This document shows positions 54,888 through 62,854 of a DNA stretch of 64,000 nt, piece after piece. The notes beneath the pieces are model-generated. The model was not told the origin of the DNA, made no database searches, and saw only the letters and a program-made list of their open reading frames with translations. The translations under genes were made by a program, and so were the position numbers. This DNA comes from Streptomyces sp. L2 (lineage in GTDB: Bacteria > Actinomycetota > Actinomycetes > Streptomycetales > Streptomycetaceae): assembly GCF_004124325.1 (NCBI RefSeq), contig NZ_QBDT01000001.1, forward strand, positions 744,001-808,000. Direction: 5' to 3'. Numbering within the stretch: the first letter of the stretch is position 1; each line of letters begins with the position of its first letter.

Positions 54888-54905
54888 CCCCGCGACGGGG
54901 GTTTT
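54888..54905 (+). terminator. intrinsic terminator after the ABC-F gene
   Basis: CCCCG (54888-54892) and CGGGG (54896-54900) with loop CGA, then GTTTT. It lies 21 bp after the stop codon. Confidence 0.65.
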
Positions 54906-54909
54906 GTCC

Positions 54910-54944
54910 GCGCCGGTCCGCCCTGCATGATGGCGGACCGGCGC
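54910..54944. terminator. 13-bp perfect inverted repeat between the ABC-F gene and ddaH
   Basis: GCGCCGGTCCGCC (54910-54922) and GGCGGACCGGCGC (54932-54944), with loop CTGCATGAT. It may be a second terminator for the ABC-F gene or an operator for ddaH, which begins 49 bp later. Confidence 0.55.
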
Positions 54945-54993
54945 CGCATCACGGGGCGCCGGAGCCGCACCCCCGAATCCGGAGATATTCCTC

Positions 54994-55770
54994 GTGCCCA
55001 GCAAGAAGGCCCTCGTCCGCCGTCCCGGCCCGCGCCTCGCCGAAGGCCTGGTGACCCACATCGAGCGGGAGAAGGCCGACGTGGACCTCGCCGTCGGGCA
55101 GTGGGAGGCGTACGTCGAGGCGCTGGGTGCGCACGGCTGGGAAACGATCGAGGTCGAGGCCGCCGACGACTGCCCGGACGCGGTGTTCGTCGAGGACACC
55201 GTCGTCATGTACCGCAACGTCGCCCTGATCACGCGGCCCGGCGCCGAGTCGCGGCGCGCGGAGACGGCCGGTGTCGAGGAGGCGGTGGCCCGGCTCGGCT
55301 GCTCGGTGAACTGGGTGTGGGAGCCCGGCACGCTGGACGGCGGCGACGTACTGAAGATCGGCGACACCGTTTACGTCGGCCGGGGCGGGCGGACGAACGC
55401 GGCCGGTGTGCAGCAGCTGAGGGCCGTGTTCGAGCCGCTGGGCGCGCGCGTGGTGGCCGTGCCGGTGAGCAAGGTGCTGCACCTGAAGTCCGCGGTGACC
55501 GCGCTGCCCGACGGGACGGTGATCGGGCACATCCCCCTGGTGGACCGGCCCTCGCTGTTCCCGGGTTTCCTCGCGGTGCCGGAGGAGTCCGGCGCGCACG
55601 TGGTGCTGCTGGGCGGTCACCGGCTGCTCATGGCGGCGAGCGCCCCGAAGACGGCGGACCTGCTGACGGATCTCGGGCACGAGGTGGTCACGGTGGACAT
55701 CAGCGAGTTCGAGAAGCTGGAGGGATGTGTGACGTGCCTCTCGGTGCGGCTGCGGGGGCTGTACGCCTGA
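54994..55770 (+). CDS. ddaH: dimethylarginine dimethylaminohydrolase
   Basis: Guanidine-modifying hydrolase (pentein fold), 258 aa. It splits methylated arginine to citrulline and dimethylamine. Catalytic residues appear as Asp in EDTVVMYRNVAL, His in LHLKSAV and the Cys in LEGCVTCLSVRLRG near residue 249. VPVSKVLHLKSAVTALPDGT is the usual conserved stretch. Related agmatine deiminase or arginine deiminase functions are possible but the length and motifs fit DDAH. It starts at GTG 54994 with GGAG about 10 bp upstream. Confidence 0.92.
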   Translation: MPSKKALVRRPGPRLAEGLVTHIEREKADVDLAVGQWEAYVEALGAHGWETIEVEAADDCPDAVFVEDTVVMYRNVALITRPGAESRRAETAGVEEAVARLGCSVNWVWEPGTLDGGDVLKIGDTVYVGRGGRTNAAGVQQLRAVFEPLGARVVAVPVSKVLHLKSAVTALPDGTVIGHIPLVDRPSLFPGFLAVPEESGAHVVLLGGHRLLMAASAPKTADLLTDLGHEVVTVDISEFEKLEGCVTCLSVRLRGLYA

Positions 55771-55822
55771 CCGGGTGACGCCGTCACTCTTCCGGCCCTG
55801 GGACCTGCGGGTCGGGGAGCTG

Positions 55823-55838
55823 TCCGGCATTCGCCGGA
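55823..55838 (+). terminator. short hairpin after ddaH
   Basis: TCCGGC-ATTC-GCCGGA, a perfect 6-bp stem 53 bp past the ddaH stop. A weak terminator candidate between ddaH and the desaturase promoter. Confidence 0.4.
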
Positions 55839-55885
55839 ACCCCGTACCCACCCGACCTGATCAGCGGTGTTTACGGCGGCCTTAA

Positions 55886-55931
55886 CCTACGGCTTCGTAA
55901 CCTACGGATTCGTAGCCTACGATCTCGTAGG
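55886..55931 (+). promoter_or_regulatory. three tandem 15-bp palindromic operators before the acyl-ACP desaturase
   Basis: Units at 55886-55900, 55901-55915 and 55916-55930 share CCTACG, three variable bases, and TCGTA(A/G), each nearly a palindrome of the form CTACG-N5-CGTAG. The third ends in an extra G, completing its symmetry. A -10 candidate TACGAT (55918-55923), 18 bp after TTCGTA, lies inside the array, so binding would block the promoter. The array ends 74 bp before the desaturase start. Confidence 0.6.
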
Positions 55932-56004
55932 TTTCCGGCACCGCTCGCCGGTTCGCCCCTCTTCTCCCCTGTTGTTCATGTTCGGCGTCCCCCTGGAGTA
56001 CCCC

Positions 56005-56976
56005 GTGACGATCACTTCCCCTCACCTCGCCGGCCCGTCCGTGTGGACCGACGCGCGGCTGCTGTACGCGCTGGAGGAAGTGGTCGAGACGGAACTGAAC
56101 CGGCATCTGAAGGTCGCCAAGGACTGGATGCCGCACGAGTACGTGCCGTGGAGCGACGCCCGCAACTTCCCGGGCCTGTTCGAGGACGGCGAGGCCTGGT
56201 CCAAGGAGCAGTCCCAGGTCACGGAGATCGGCCGGACGGCGCTCGTGGTCAACCTCCTCACCGAGGACAACCTGCCGAGCTACCACCACGAGATAGCCTC
56301 GCTCTTCGGCCGCGACGGCGCCTGGGGCACCTGGGTGCACCGCTGGACGGCGGAGGAGGGCCGGCACGGCATCGTCATGCGGGACTACCTGCTCGCCTCG
56401 CGCGCGGTGGACCCGGACAAGCTGGAGCAGTTCCGCATGGCCCACATGAGCGAGGGGTTCGAGTCCGACAACCGGCACTCGATGCTCCACTCGATCGCCT
56501 ACGTCGCCTTCCAGGAGCTGGCCACCCGGATCTCGCACCGCAACACCGGGCACCAGTCCGGCGACCCGGTCTGCGACCGCATGCTGGCGCGCATCGCGAC
56601 CGACGAGAACCTGCACATGGTCTTCTACCGCAACCTGCTGAAGGCCGCGTTCGAGCTGGCCCCCGACCTGACCATGCAGGCGGTCCGCGACGTCGTGGTG
56701 AACTTCCGCATGCCCGGGCACGGCATCCCCGGCTTCGAGCGGGCGGCCGCGCAGATGGCCATCGGCGAGGTCTACAACATGCGCATCCACCACGACGACG
56801 TGCTCCAGCCCGTCCTGCGCTTCCTGAAGGTCCTGGAGCTGGACGGCCTGGGCCCGGAGGGCGTGCAGGCGCAGGAGGAACTCGGCCTGTTCATGGGCGG
56901 CCTGAACGACGAGGCCCTCAAGTTCGACGAGAAGCTGGCCGCCCGCAAGGCCCGGATGGCGGCCCGGGGCCGCTGA
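56005..56976 (+). CDS. acyl-ACP desaturase
   Basis: Soluble diiron desaturase of the plant-type acyl-ACP fold, 323 aa. It introduces a double bond into a fatty acyl chain. The Glu/His ligands of the diiron site lie in LLTEDNLPSYHHEIA, TAEEGRHGIVMRDYL and ATDENLHMVFYRNLL (ExxH pairs). The N-terminal PHEYVPWSDARNFPG fits actinobacterial DesA-type proteins. I chose GTG 56005 because GGAG is 6 bp upstream; an open frame to 55867 would run through the operator array. It ends 2 bp from the convergent WhiB-like gene. Confidence 0.92.
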   Translation: MTITSPHLAGPSVWTDARLLYALEEVVETELNRHLKVAKDWMPHEYVPWSDARNFPGLFEDGEAWSKEQSQVTEIGRTALVVNLLTEDNLPSYHHEIASLFGRDGAWGTWVHRWTAEEGRHGIVMRDYLLASRAVDPDKLEQFRMAHMSEGFESDNRHSMLHSIAYVAFQELATRISHRNTGHQSGDPVCDRMLARIATDENLHMVFYRNLLKAAFELAPDLTMQAVRDVVVNFRMPGHGIPGFERAAAQMAIGEVYNMRIHHDDVLQPVLRFLKVLELDGLGPEGVQAQEELGLFMGGLNDEALKFDEKLAARKARMAARGR

Positions 56977-56978
56977 GC

Positions 56979-57224
56979 TCACCGGGGCGTGCGTCGCAGC
57001 GCGAGGCGCTCCTTCTCCGACAGGCCGCCCCAGACGCCGAAGCGTTCGTCGTTGTCCAGCGCGTACTCCAGGCAGGCGGGACGCATCTCGCACATGGCGC
57101 AGATGCGTTTCGCCTCACGGACCGAGCTGCCCGGCTCGGGGAAGAAGAACTCGGCCCCGGTCTGCGCGCACAGGGCCTGTGCCTGCCAGGCGGGGTCGGC
57201 CGGGGTGATCGTTTCGGTGTGCAT
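56979..57224 (-). CDS. WhiB-like iron-sulfur regulator
   Basis: A 81-aa actinobacteria-specific regulator. The four cluster cysteines are in ALCAQTG, ICAMCEM (CxxC) and PACLEYAL, and the turn motif GVWGGLSEKERLALRR follows. Such proteins bind a [4Fe-4S] cluster and partner the primary sigma factor in controlling development, redox or drug responses. I chose the ATG at 57224 (MHTETITPADPAWQAQ). Which Wbl paralogue it is I cannot say. Upstream, a tandem 11-bp repeat may be its control site. Confidence 0.92.
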   Translation of the reverse strand: MHTETITPADPAWQAQALCAQTGAEFFFPEPGSSVREAKRICAMCEMRPACLEYALDNDERFGVWGGLSEKERLALRRTPR

Positions 57225-57258
57225 GGTCAGGATCGTGCCGGGCCGCGAAAAACGTTCG

Positions 57259-57281
57259 ATCAACGCGGCATCAACGCCGCG
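57259..57281. promoter_or_regulatory. tandem 11-bp repeat with inverted repeat upstream of the WhiB-like gene
   Basis: ATCAACGCGGC (57259-57269) and ATCAACGCCGC (57270-57280), also forming CGCGGC-ATCAAC-GCCGCG (57264-57281). It is 35 bp upstream of the start. Otherwise nothing is seen in the gap 57225-57486. Confidence 0.35.
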
Positions 57282-57486
57282 GCACGGAGCCCCGCCGCCT
57301 TGATGATGCTCCGCCGCCGCGGGCCGGCGCACGGCGGCGCGCGGAGCGGGACGGGTTTTCGCCGGGCGCGGACGGCGGCGCCCCGGCGGCGAGTGTCAGT
57401 GAGCGGTGCCAGACTCGGCAGTGCGGGCGGCGCGTCCCCGCCGCCCGGCCCGACAGGCAGCGGGACCCCTTCCGAGGAGGGCCGGA

Positions 57487-58284
57487 ATGCTCACCACCCG
57501 TTTCGTCGACGGCGCCCCGAACTGGATCGACCTCGCCACATCCGATCTCGACGGCGCTCTCTCGTTCTACGGCGCCCTCTTCGACTGGCGGTTCGAGTCG
57601 GCCGGACCGGACGCCGGCGGTTACGACTTCCTCCAGCTCGACGGCAGAACGGTGGCCGGCGCGATGCAGTCCGGCCCGGACCAGGGGCCGCCGGCCTGGA
57701 CGGTGTACTTCCGCAGTGAGGACGCGGCCGCCACCGCCAAGACGGCCGAGGAGGCGCGCGGCCGGGTGCTGGTCCAGCCCATGGACATCATGGGGCAGGG
57801 GCACATGGCCGTCCTCACGGACCAGGCGGGCGTACCGTTCGGGATCTGGCAGCCCGGCCGGATGGCGGGCGTGGACGTCGCGAACGAACCCGGCGCCCTG
57901 TGCTGGGTCGAGCTGTACACGCCGGACGTCGCCGCCTCCGCCGCGTTCTACAGCCGGACCCTCGGCCTGGAGACGTCCGCCGTGCCGTTCCCCGGTGGTA
58001 CGTACACCTGTGTGAATCCGGGTGGCGCGGGGGAGGACGCGATGTTCGGCGGCATGGTCCCCCTGGCCCCCGACACGACCGACGACTCGCCGTACTGGCT
58101 GCCGTACTTCGAGGTCGGGGACACGGACGTGGTGGTCGCCCGCGCCCAGGAGCTCGGCGGCACGGTCCGCATGCCCGCGTCGACCGTGGAGGGCGTCGGC
58201 CGCATGGCACGGCTCGCCGATCCGTACGGCGCCCGCTTCGCCGTCATCAGGAGCGCGTCGGGACAGGGACAGGGACAGGGCTGA
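57487..58284 (+). CDS. VOC-family protein (glyoxalase/bleomycin-resistance fold), two-domain
   Basis: A 265-aa protein with two VOC units, residues 10-125 and 140-260. Each begins with a family core: PNWIDLATSDLDGALSFYGA and LCWVELYTPDVAASAAFYSR. Such double-VOC proteins are common in Streptomyces and may bind a ligand or a metal. The specific function is unknown; a resistance role is only one possibility. I chose the ATG at 57487 because GAGGAGGG lies just upstream. Confidence 0.87.
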   Translation: MLTTRFVDGAPNWIDLATSDLDGALSFYGALFDWRFESAGPDAGGYDFLQLDGRTVAGAMQSGPDQGPPAWTVYFRSEDAAATAKTAEEARGRVLVQPMDIMGQGHMAVLTDQAGVPFGIWQPGRMAGVDVANEPGALCWVELYTPDVAASAAFYSRTLGLETSAVPFPGGTYTCVNPGGAGEDAMFGGMVPLAPDTTDDSPYWLPYFEVGDTDVVVARAQELGGTVRMPASTVEGVGRMARLADPYGARFAVIRSASGQGQGQG

Positions 58285-58405
58285 ACCGGGGCAGCGGGCT
58301 CCGCCCGGCGTGCGGGCGGAGGGTGCTGCGGGGGCGTTGTCAGTGCCGTGCGGCATGCTGTGATCAGCGGCGGGACGAGCGCCGGGGCCAGGGGGAGGAC
58401 AGGGC

Positions 58406-60532
58406 GTGTTCAGGGGGATCGACGACGTCGACTGGGCGTCGCTGGGGCATGCGTACACGGATTCGGCGACGGACGTGCCGGAGCTGCTGTGGGGACTGGC
58501 GTCGGACGACCCCGAGCTCCGGGAGATCGCCCTGGACGGGATGTACGGCGCGGTGCACCACCAGGGCGACGTGTACGACAGCACGCTCGCCTGCGTGCCG
58601 TTCCTGTTCGAGCTGATCGCGAGCGAGGCGATCGCCGACCGGGGCGCCGTGGTCGGGCTGCTGTGCAGCATCGCCGGCGCCTCGGAGGACCACGACACGG
58701 CGGACGACGACTGGTTCGGCGAGTCCGCCGCCTACGACCCCGAGGTGCACGAGGATTGGCAGCGGCCCTTCCTCGACGCGCGGGACATGGTTCGCGCCCG
58801 GGCGGGCGTCTTCCTCGGGCTGCTCGACGATCCGGACCCCGGTGTGCGGGCCGCGGTGCCGGCCGCGCTGGCCCGGCTGCACGCCGAGCCGGTGCGGGTG
58901 CTCGGCGTGTTGCGCGGCCGGCTGGCCGCGGAGACGGATCCGGAGGCCGCCCGGTCGCTGGCGCGCGCCCTGGGCACCCTGGCCGTACGGCTCCCGGCGG
59001 ACGTGGGCGCCGAGGCGGGCGGATTGCTGCGCGAGCTGGTCGCCGGTGTCCCTGATCCGGAGCTGCGGATGACAGCCCTGACGGAGCTGGCCCGCTGCGC
59101 GCCCGGCGAACTGCCCCCGGACACCGTGGAGATCGCTCTGGACGTGATGCGCCTCGCCCGGGAGACCGCCGAACTGCCCCCGGCTCCCCCGGCGCCCGGG
59201 CGACCGCGCACGGACACGCTGATCTCCCATCTGCGGGAGCTGGAGGCGGAGCACCGCCGCGGCCTCGGTCTGCACGAGGCGGACGAGCTGCTCGCCGCGT
59301 TCCACGGGGAGTTGCGCGACCGCGCCGACATCCGGTTCCCGCTGCTCGTCGGCATGCTGGAGAGTCCCGACGGCCGTCAGCGTCGGCACGCCGTCTCCAT
59401 GGCGGGACGGCTGCTGACCGGATGGCGGGCACCCGACGACGAGCCGGTCCTGGCCCTGGCCCGGCTGCTGCGCGAGGACGACCTGCGGCTGCAGAAGGAG
59501 GTGCTGCGGGAGCTACGGCACCTGGCGCCGGTCTCGCACGGCGCGTCGGCGGAGCTGGTCTGCTACGTGGAGGCGTGGGAGGAACGCCCCGTCGAGACGG
59601 GCACGCCGTTCGCGGAGATGGCCCTCGGGCTGGCCTTCGAGGTGGTGGCCCTCCAGGGCGACGAACGGATCGTGCCGGGCCTCGGCCACGTCCTGGAGGT
59701 CGTGGAGATCCCGGAGAACCTGCCGCGGTGGATCGAGGCGCTGGGGCCCGTGGCGGCGGCTCCTCTGGGACCGGTGCTGCACGCCCGGCTCACCGCACTC
59801 GGTCACCCCACCCCGTCTGCCGGCCTGGACGCGCTGACCGGTGCCCTGGGCCTCCTGCGGCACGGCCCGTCGGTGCCGCTGCTCACCCGCATCCTGCGGG
59901 AGACAACCGACGTGCGGACGCGGCGGGCCGTGCTCGGCGCGTTGTGCGACTACGGTCCGTCGGCGGCCGAAGCGGCGGAGCCTGTCCGCCAGTGGTGGGA
60001 GACCGCCGAGCTGCGTGAGGAGGAGCGTGTCGAGGCGGCGAGAGCGCTGTGGGCGCTGACCGGGGACGCGGAGGCGGTCCTGCCGCTCGTCCGCGAGAGC
60101 CTGCGGTCGCGGAGCTGGGGCCCGTGGTACGGGGCGATTCGGCTGACCGGGGCGCTCGGCCGCTCCGGTGCGGCGCTCGCGCCCACTCTGCGGGACATGA
60201 TCGCGGCCGGCGAGACACCCGCCCGGGCCGCGGCCGCTCTGTGGCAGGTCACCGGGGACCCCGAAGAGGTCCTCCCGTCGATCACGGAGCAGTGGCCGGC
60301 CGCCCCGAAGGAGCGTCCCGCGCTGGCCGCCGCGCTGGCCGGGATGGGCCCGGCGGCCGCGCCCGCGCTGCCGCTGATACGCGCCGAGCTGGCCTCGGTC
60401 CGTCGCCACAACAACGACGGCTCCGGAGGGAACATGCGCTACGACGTCCGCCCGGACGTGGCGCTGCTCGCCGACTGCCGGCGCGTCCTGGCCGCCTGCG
60501 GCGGGCAGAGCGACGAGGAGCCGACGGGCTGA
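58406..60532 (+). CDS. HEAT-repeat protein (large, unknown function)
   Basis: A 708-aa soluble, Leu- and Ala-rich helical protein. HEAT/PBS-lyase-type repeats of 30-40 residues recur throughout, for example around DDPELREIALDGMYGAVHHQ, LDDPDPGVRAAVPAALARL, and GPSVPLLTRILRETTDVRTR. HEAT proteins act as flexible scaffolds, so a protein-interaction role is likely. No catalytic motif is visible. Start GTG 58406, with GGGAGGA upstream. Its 3' end faces the LigD-type polymerase gene across 85 bp that holds a tandem repeat. Confidence 0.8.
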   Translation: MFRGIDDVDWASLGHAYTDSATDVPELLWGLASDDPELREIALDGMYGAVHHQGDVYDSTLACVPFLFELIASEAIADRGAVVGLLCSIAGASEDHDTADDDWFGESAAYDPEVHEDWQRPFLDARDMVRARAGVFLGLLDDPDPGVRAAVPAALARLHAEPVRVLGVLRGRLAAETDPEAARSLARALGTLAVRLPADVGAEAGGLLRELVAGVPDPELRMTALTELARCAPGELPPDTVEIALDVMRLARETAELPPAPPAPGRPRTDTLISHLRELEAEHRRGLGLHEADELLAAFHGELRDRADIRFPLLVGMLESPDGRQRRHAVSMAGRLLTGWRAPDDEPVLALARLLREDDLRLQKEVLRELRHLAPVSHGASAELVCYVEAWEERPVETGTPFAEMALGLAFEVVALQGDERIVPGLGHVLEVVEIPENLPRWIEALGPVAAAPLGPVLHARLTALGHPTPSAGLDALTGALGLLRHGPSVPLLTRILRETTDVRTRRAVLGALCDYGPSAAEAAEPVRQWWETAELREEERVEAARALWALTGDAEAVLPLVRESLRSRSWGPWYGAIRLTGALGRSGAALAPTLRDMIAAGETPARAAAALWQVTGDPEEVLPSITEQWPAAPKERPALAAALAGMGPAAAPALPLIRAELASVRRHNNDGSGGNMRYDVRPDVALLADCRRVLAACGGQSDEEPTG

Positions 60533-60534
60533 AC

Positions 60535-60606
60535 CACGCCGAAGCGCCGGGCCACACCGTAGGGCTGGGCCACGCCGAAAGGCCGGGCCACGCCGAAAGG
60601 AGGGAC
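60535..60606. repeat. four tandem 18-bp repeats in a convergent intergenic region
   Basis: Units at 60535-60552, 60553-60570, 60571-60588 and 60589-60606 share CACGCCGAA(A/G)G... and GGGC; unit 2 is the most diverged and unit 4 loses its end. It fills the gap between the HEAT gene and the polymerase gene. No hairpin terminator is visible there. Confidence 0.75.
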
Positions 60607-60617
60607 CGCTGCCGCCC

Positions 60618-61637
60618 TCACGTGCCCTGTTCGCGGCGGGCGCGGCTGGGCTGGACCCGTTTGGGTTCGCCGGGCATCTTCGGGTACTCCGGCGGGTACG
60701 GCAGATCGCCCAGCCCGTGGTCGTGTTCGTCGCGGCGGGCCAGTTCCAGCAGCGTGTCCAGGCTGAAGGCGTGCTGGTCCATGTCGGCGTGCACGTCACC
60801 GAGTTCGGCGAACCGGGCCGGCATGGTGGCGAGGTCGAAGTCCCTGGGGTGGGCGTCGCCGACCTCCTCCCAGCGCAGCGGCGCCGAGACGGGGGCGTGC
60901 GGGCGGGGCCGTACGGAGTAGGCGGAGGCGATGGTGCGGTCGCGGGCGGTCTGGTTGTAGTCCACGAAGATGCGCTCGCCGCGCTCCTCCTTCCACCACT
61001 TGATGGTCACCCGGTCGGGCATACGGCGTTCCATCTCCCGGCCCACGGCGATCGCGGCGCGCCGGACCTGGGTGAAGGTCCAGCGCGGTTCGATGGGCAC
61101 GAAGACGTGCAGGCCCCGCCCGCCGGACGTCTTGGGCCAGCCGCGCAGTCCGCCGAACTCCTCCAGGACGGCCCGCAGTTCGTGGGCGGCGCGGACCGCG
61201 TCGGAGTAGTCGGTGCCCGGCTGCGGATCGAGGTCGATGCGGAGTTCGTCCGGGTGGTCGACCCGGTCGCGGCGCACCGGCCAGGGGTGGAAGGTGAGGG
61301 TGCCGTACTGGGCGGCCCACACCACGGCGGCCTGTTCGGTGGGGCACATCTCGTCGGCGCTGCGGCCGCTGGGGAAGGTGATGTGGGCGGTGGGGATCCA
61401 GTCGGGCATGCCCTTGGGGGCCCGCTTCTGGTAGAACCACTCGCCGCCGACGCCGTCCGGGTAGCGCTCCAGGGTGGTGGGGCGGTCGCGCAGGGCGCGC
61501 AGGATGCCGGGGCCGACGGCTGCGTAGTACTGGGCGAGGTCCAGCTTGGTGAAGCCGCGCTCGGGGAAGAAGACCTTGTCCGGGCTGGACAGCCGTACGG
61601 TCCGGCCGTCCACCTCCAGTTCCACCGCGTCACCCAT
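60618..61637 (-). CDS. LigD-type NHEJ polymerase/primase domain protein
   Basis: A stand-alone 339-aa archaeo-eukaryotic primase-like polymerase used in bacterial non-homologous end joining. The catalytic acids are in ELRIDLDPQPG (DxD). TSGGRGLHVFVPI is the nucleotide-binding motif, and LERYPDGVGGEWFYQKRAPK matches the family's N-terminal region. The LigD ligase is not fused; a ligase gene lies divergently 73 bp away. The ATG at 61637 is used. Homologues partner Ku at broken ends; no ku gene is in the window. Confidence 0.91.
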   Translation of the reverse strand: MGDAVELEVDGRTVRLSSPDKVFFPERGFTKLDLAQYYAAVGPGILRALRDRPTTLERYPDGVGGEWFYQKRAPKGMPDWIPTAHITFPSGRSADEMCPTEQAAVVWAAQYGTLTFHPWPVRRDRVDHPDELRIDLDPQPGTDYSDAVRAAHELRAVLEEFGGLRGWPKTSGGRGLHVFVPIEPRWTFTQVRRAAIAVGREMERRMPDRVTIKWWKEERGERIFVDYNQTARDRTIASAYSVRPRPHAPVSAPLRWEEVGDAHPRDFDLATMPARFAELGDVHADMDQHAFSLDTLLELARRDEHDHGLGDLPYPPEYPKMPGEPKRVQPSRARREQGT

Positions 61638-61710
61638 GCGGCCACGGTAGGCGCACCCGGTGCGCCGCGCACACCGGGCGGAGCGGGGCGGGTGCGCGCA
61701 GAATCGGGGC

Positions 61711-62775
61711 ATGGACCTGCCGGTGATGCCGCCCGTGAAGCCGATGCTCGCCAAGTCGGTGGCGAGGATCCCGCCGGGCATGCACTACGAGGCCAAGTGG
61801 GACGGGTTCCGGGCGATCGTGTTCCGCGACGGGCCGGAGGTCGAGCTGGGCAGCCGTACCGGCAAGCCGCTGACCAGGTATTTTCCGGAGCTGGTGGAGG
61901 CCCTGCGGGACCGGGTGCCGGAGCGGTGCGTGCTGGACGGGGAGATCGTCATCGCGCGGGACGGGCGGCTGGACTTCGACGCGCTGACCGAGCGGATCCA
62001 CCCCGCCGAGTCCCGGGTGCGGACGCTGGCCGGGCGGACACCGGCCTCCTTCGTCGCGTTCGACCTGCTGGCCCTCGCCGGCGAGTCACTGCTGGACGAA
62101 GTGCTGACCGACCGCCGCGCCCTGCTGGAGCGGGCCCTGTCGAACGCCACTCCCCCGGTCCACCTGGCACCGGCGACCACCGACGCCGACGTGGCGCAGC
62201 AGTGGTTCGAGCAGTACGAGGGTGCCGGTCTGGACGGGGTCGTCGCCAAGCCGCTCACCCTGCGCTACCGGCAGGACGAGCGGGCCATGTTCAAGATCAA
62301 GCACGAGCGGACGGCGGACGTCGTGGTCGCCGGCTACCGCCTCCACAAGAGCGGCCCGGTGGTGGGCTCGCTGCTGCTGGGCCTGTACGACGACCGGGGC
62401 GCGCTGCAGCACGTGGGCGTGTCGGCGGCGTTCACCATGAAGAGGCGGGCCGAGCTGGTGGACGAGCTGGAGCCGCTGCGCATGGACGACGTGGCCGGCC
62501 ATCCTTGGGCCGCCTGGTCCGAGGAGACGGCCCACGAGACGGCCCGGCTGCCGGGTGCGCCGAGCCGCTGGTCGGGCAAGAAGGACCTGTCGTGGGTGCC
62601 GCTGCGGCCGGAGCGCGTGGCCGAGGTGGCCTACGACCACATGGAGAACGGGGCCCGGTTCCGGCACACCGCCCGCTTCCGCCGCTGGCGGCCCGACCGG
62701 ACCCCCGAGAGCTGCACGTACGCGCAACTGGAGGAGCCGGTGCGCTACGACCTCGCGGAGATCCTGGGCGGGTAG
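61711..62775 (+). CDS. ATP-dependent DNA ligase (NHEJ-type)
   Basis: A 354-aa ATP-dependent ligase. Motif I, EAKWDGFRAIVF, holds the nucleophilic Lys near residue 31. The other ligase motifs, SRTGKPLTRYFPEL (III), VLDGEIVI (IIIa) and DGVVAKPL (IV), and the C-terminal OB-fold follow in order. It lacks polymerase or phosphoesterase domains; with the adjacent polymerase it makes a two-gene version of LigD. The ATG at 61711 starts it, and the 73-bp divergent gap would hold both promoters. Confidence 0.93.
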   Translation: MDLPVMPPVKPMLAKSVARIPPGMHYEAKWDGFRAIVFRDGPEVELGSRTGKPLTRYFPELVEALRDRVPERCVLDGEIVIARDGRLDFDALTERIHPAESRVRTLAGRTPASFVAFDLLALAGESLLDEVLTDRRALLERALSNATPPVHLAPATTDADVAQQWFEQYEGAGLDGVVAKPLTLRYRQDERAMFKIKHERTADVVVAGYRLHKSGPVVGSLLLGLYDDRGALQHVGVSAAFTMKRRAELVDELEPLRMDDVAGHPWAAWSEETAHETARLPGAPSRWSGKKDLSWVPLRPERVAEVAYDHMENGARFRHTARFRRWRPDRTPESCTYAQLEEPVRYDLAEILGG

Positions 62776-62814
62776 CGCGCGGGATCACCGACCGGGCCCG
62801 GCCCCGGCGGCTCA

Positions 62815-62854
62815 GGCTGCATCAAGGTCTTCAGGGCTGCATCAAGACCTTCAC
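62815..62854. repeat. tandem 20-bp near-duplicate at the alcohol dehydrogenase stop
   Basis: Units 62815-62834 and 62835-62854 match at 17 of 20 bases. The stop codon (62831-62833) lies in the first; the second encodes the last residues of the protein. It looks like a local duplication of the gene's tail. Confidence 0.6.
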
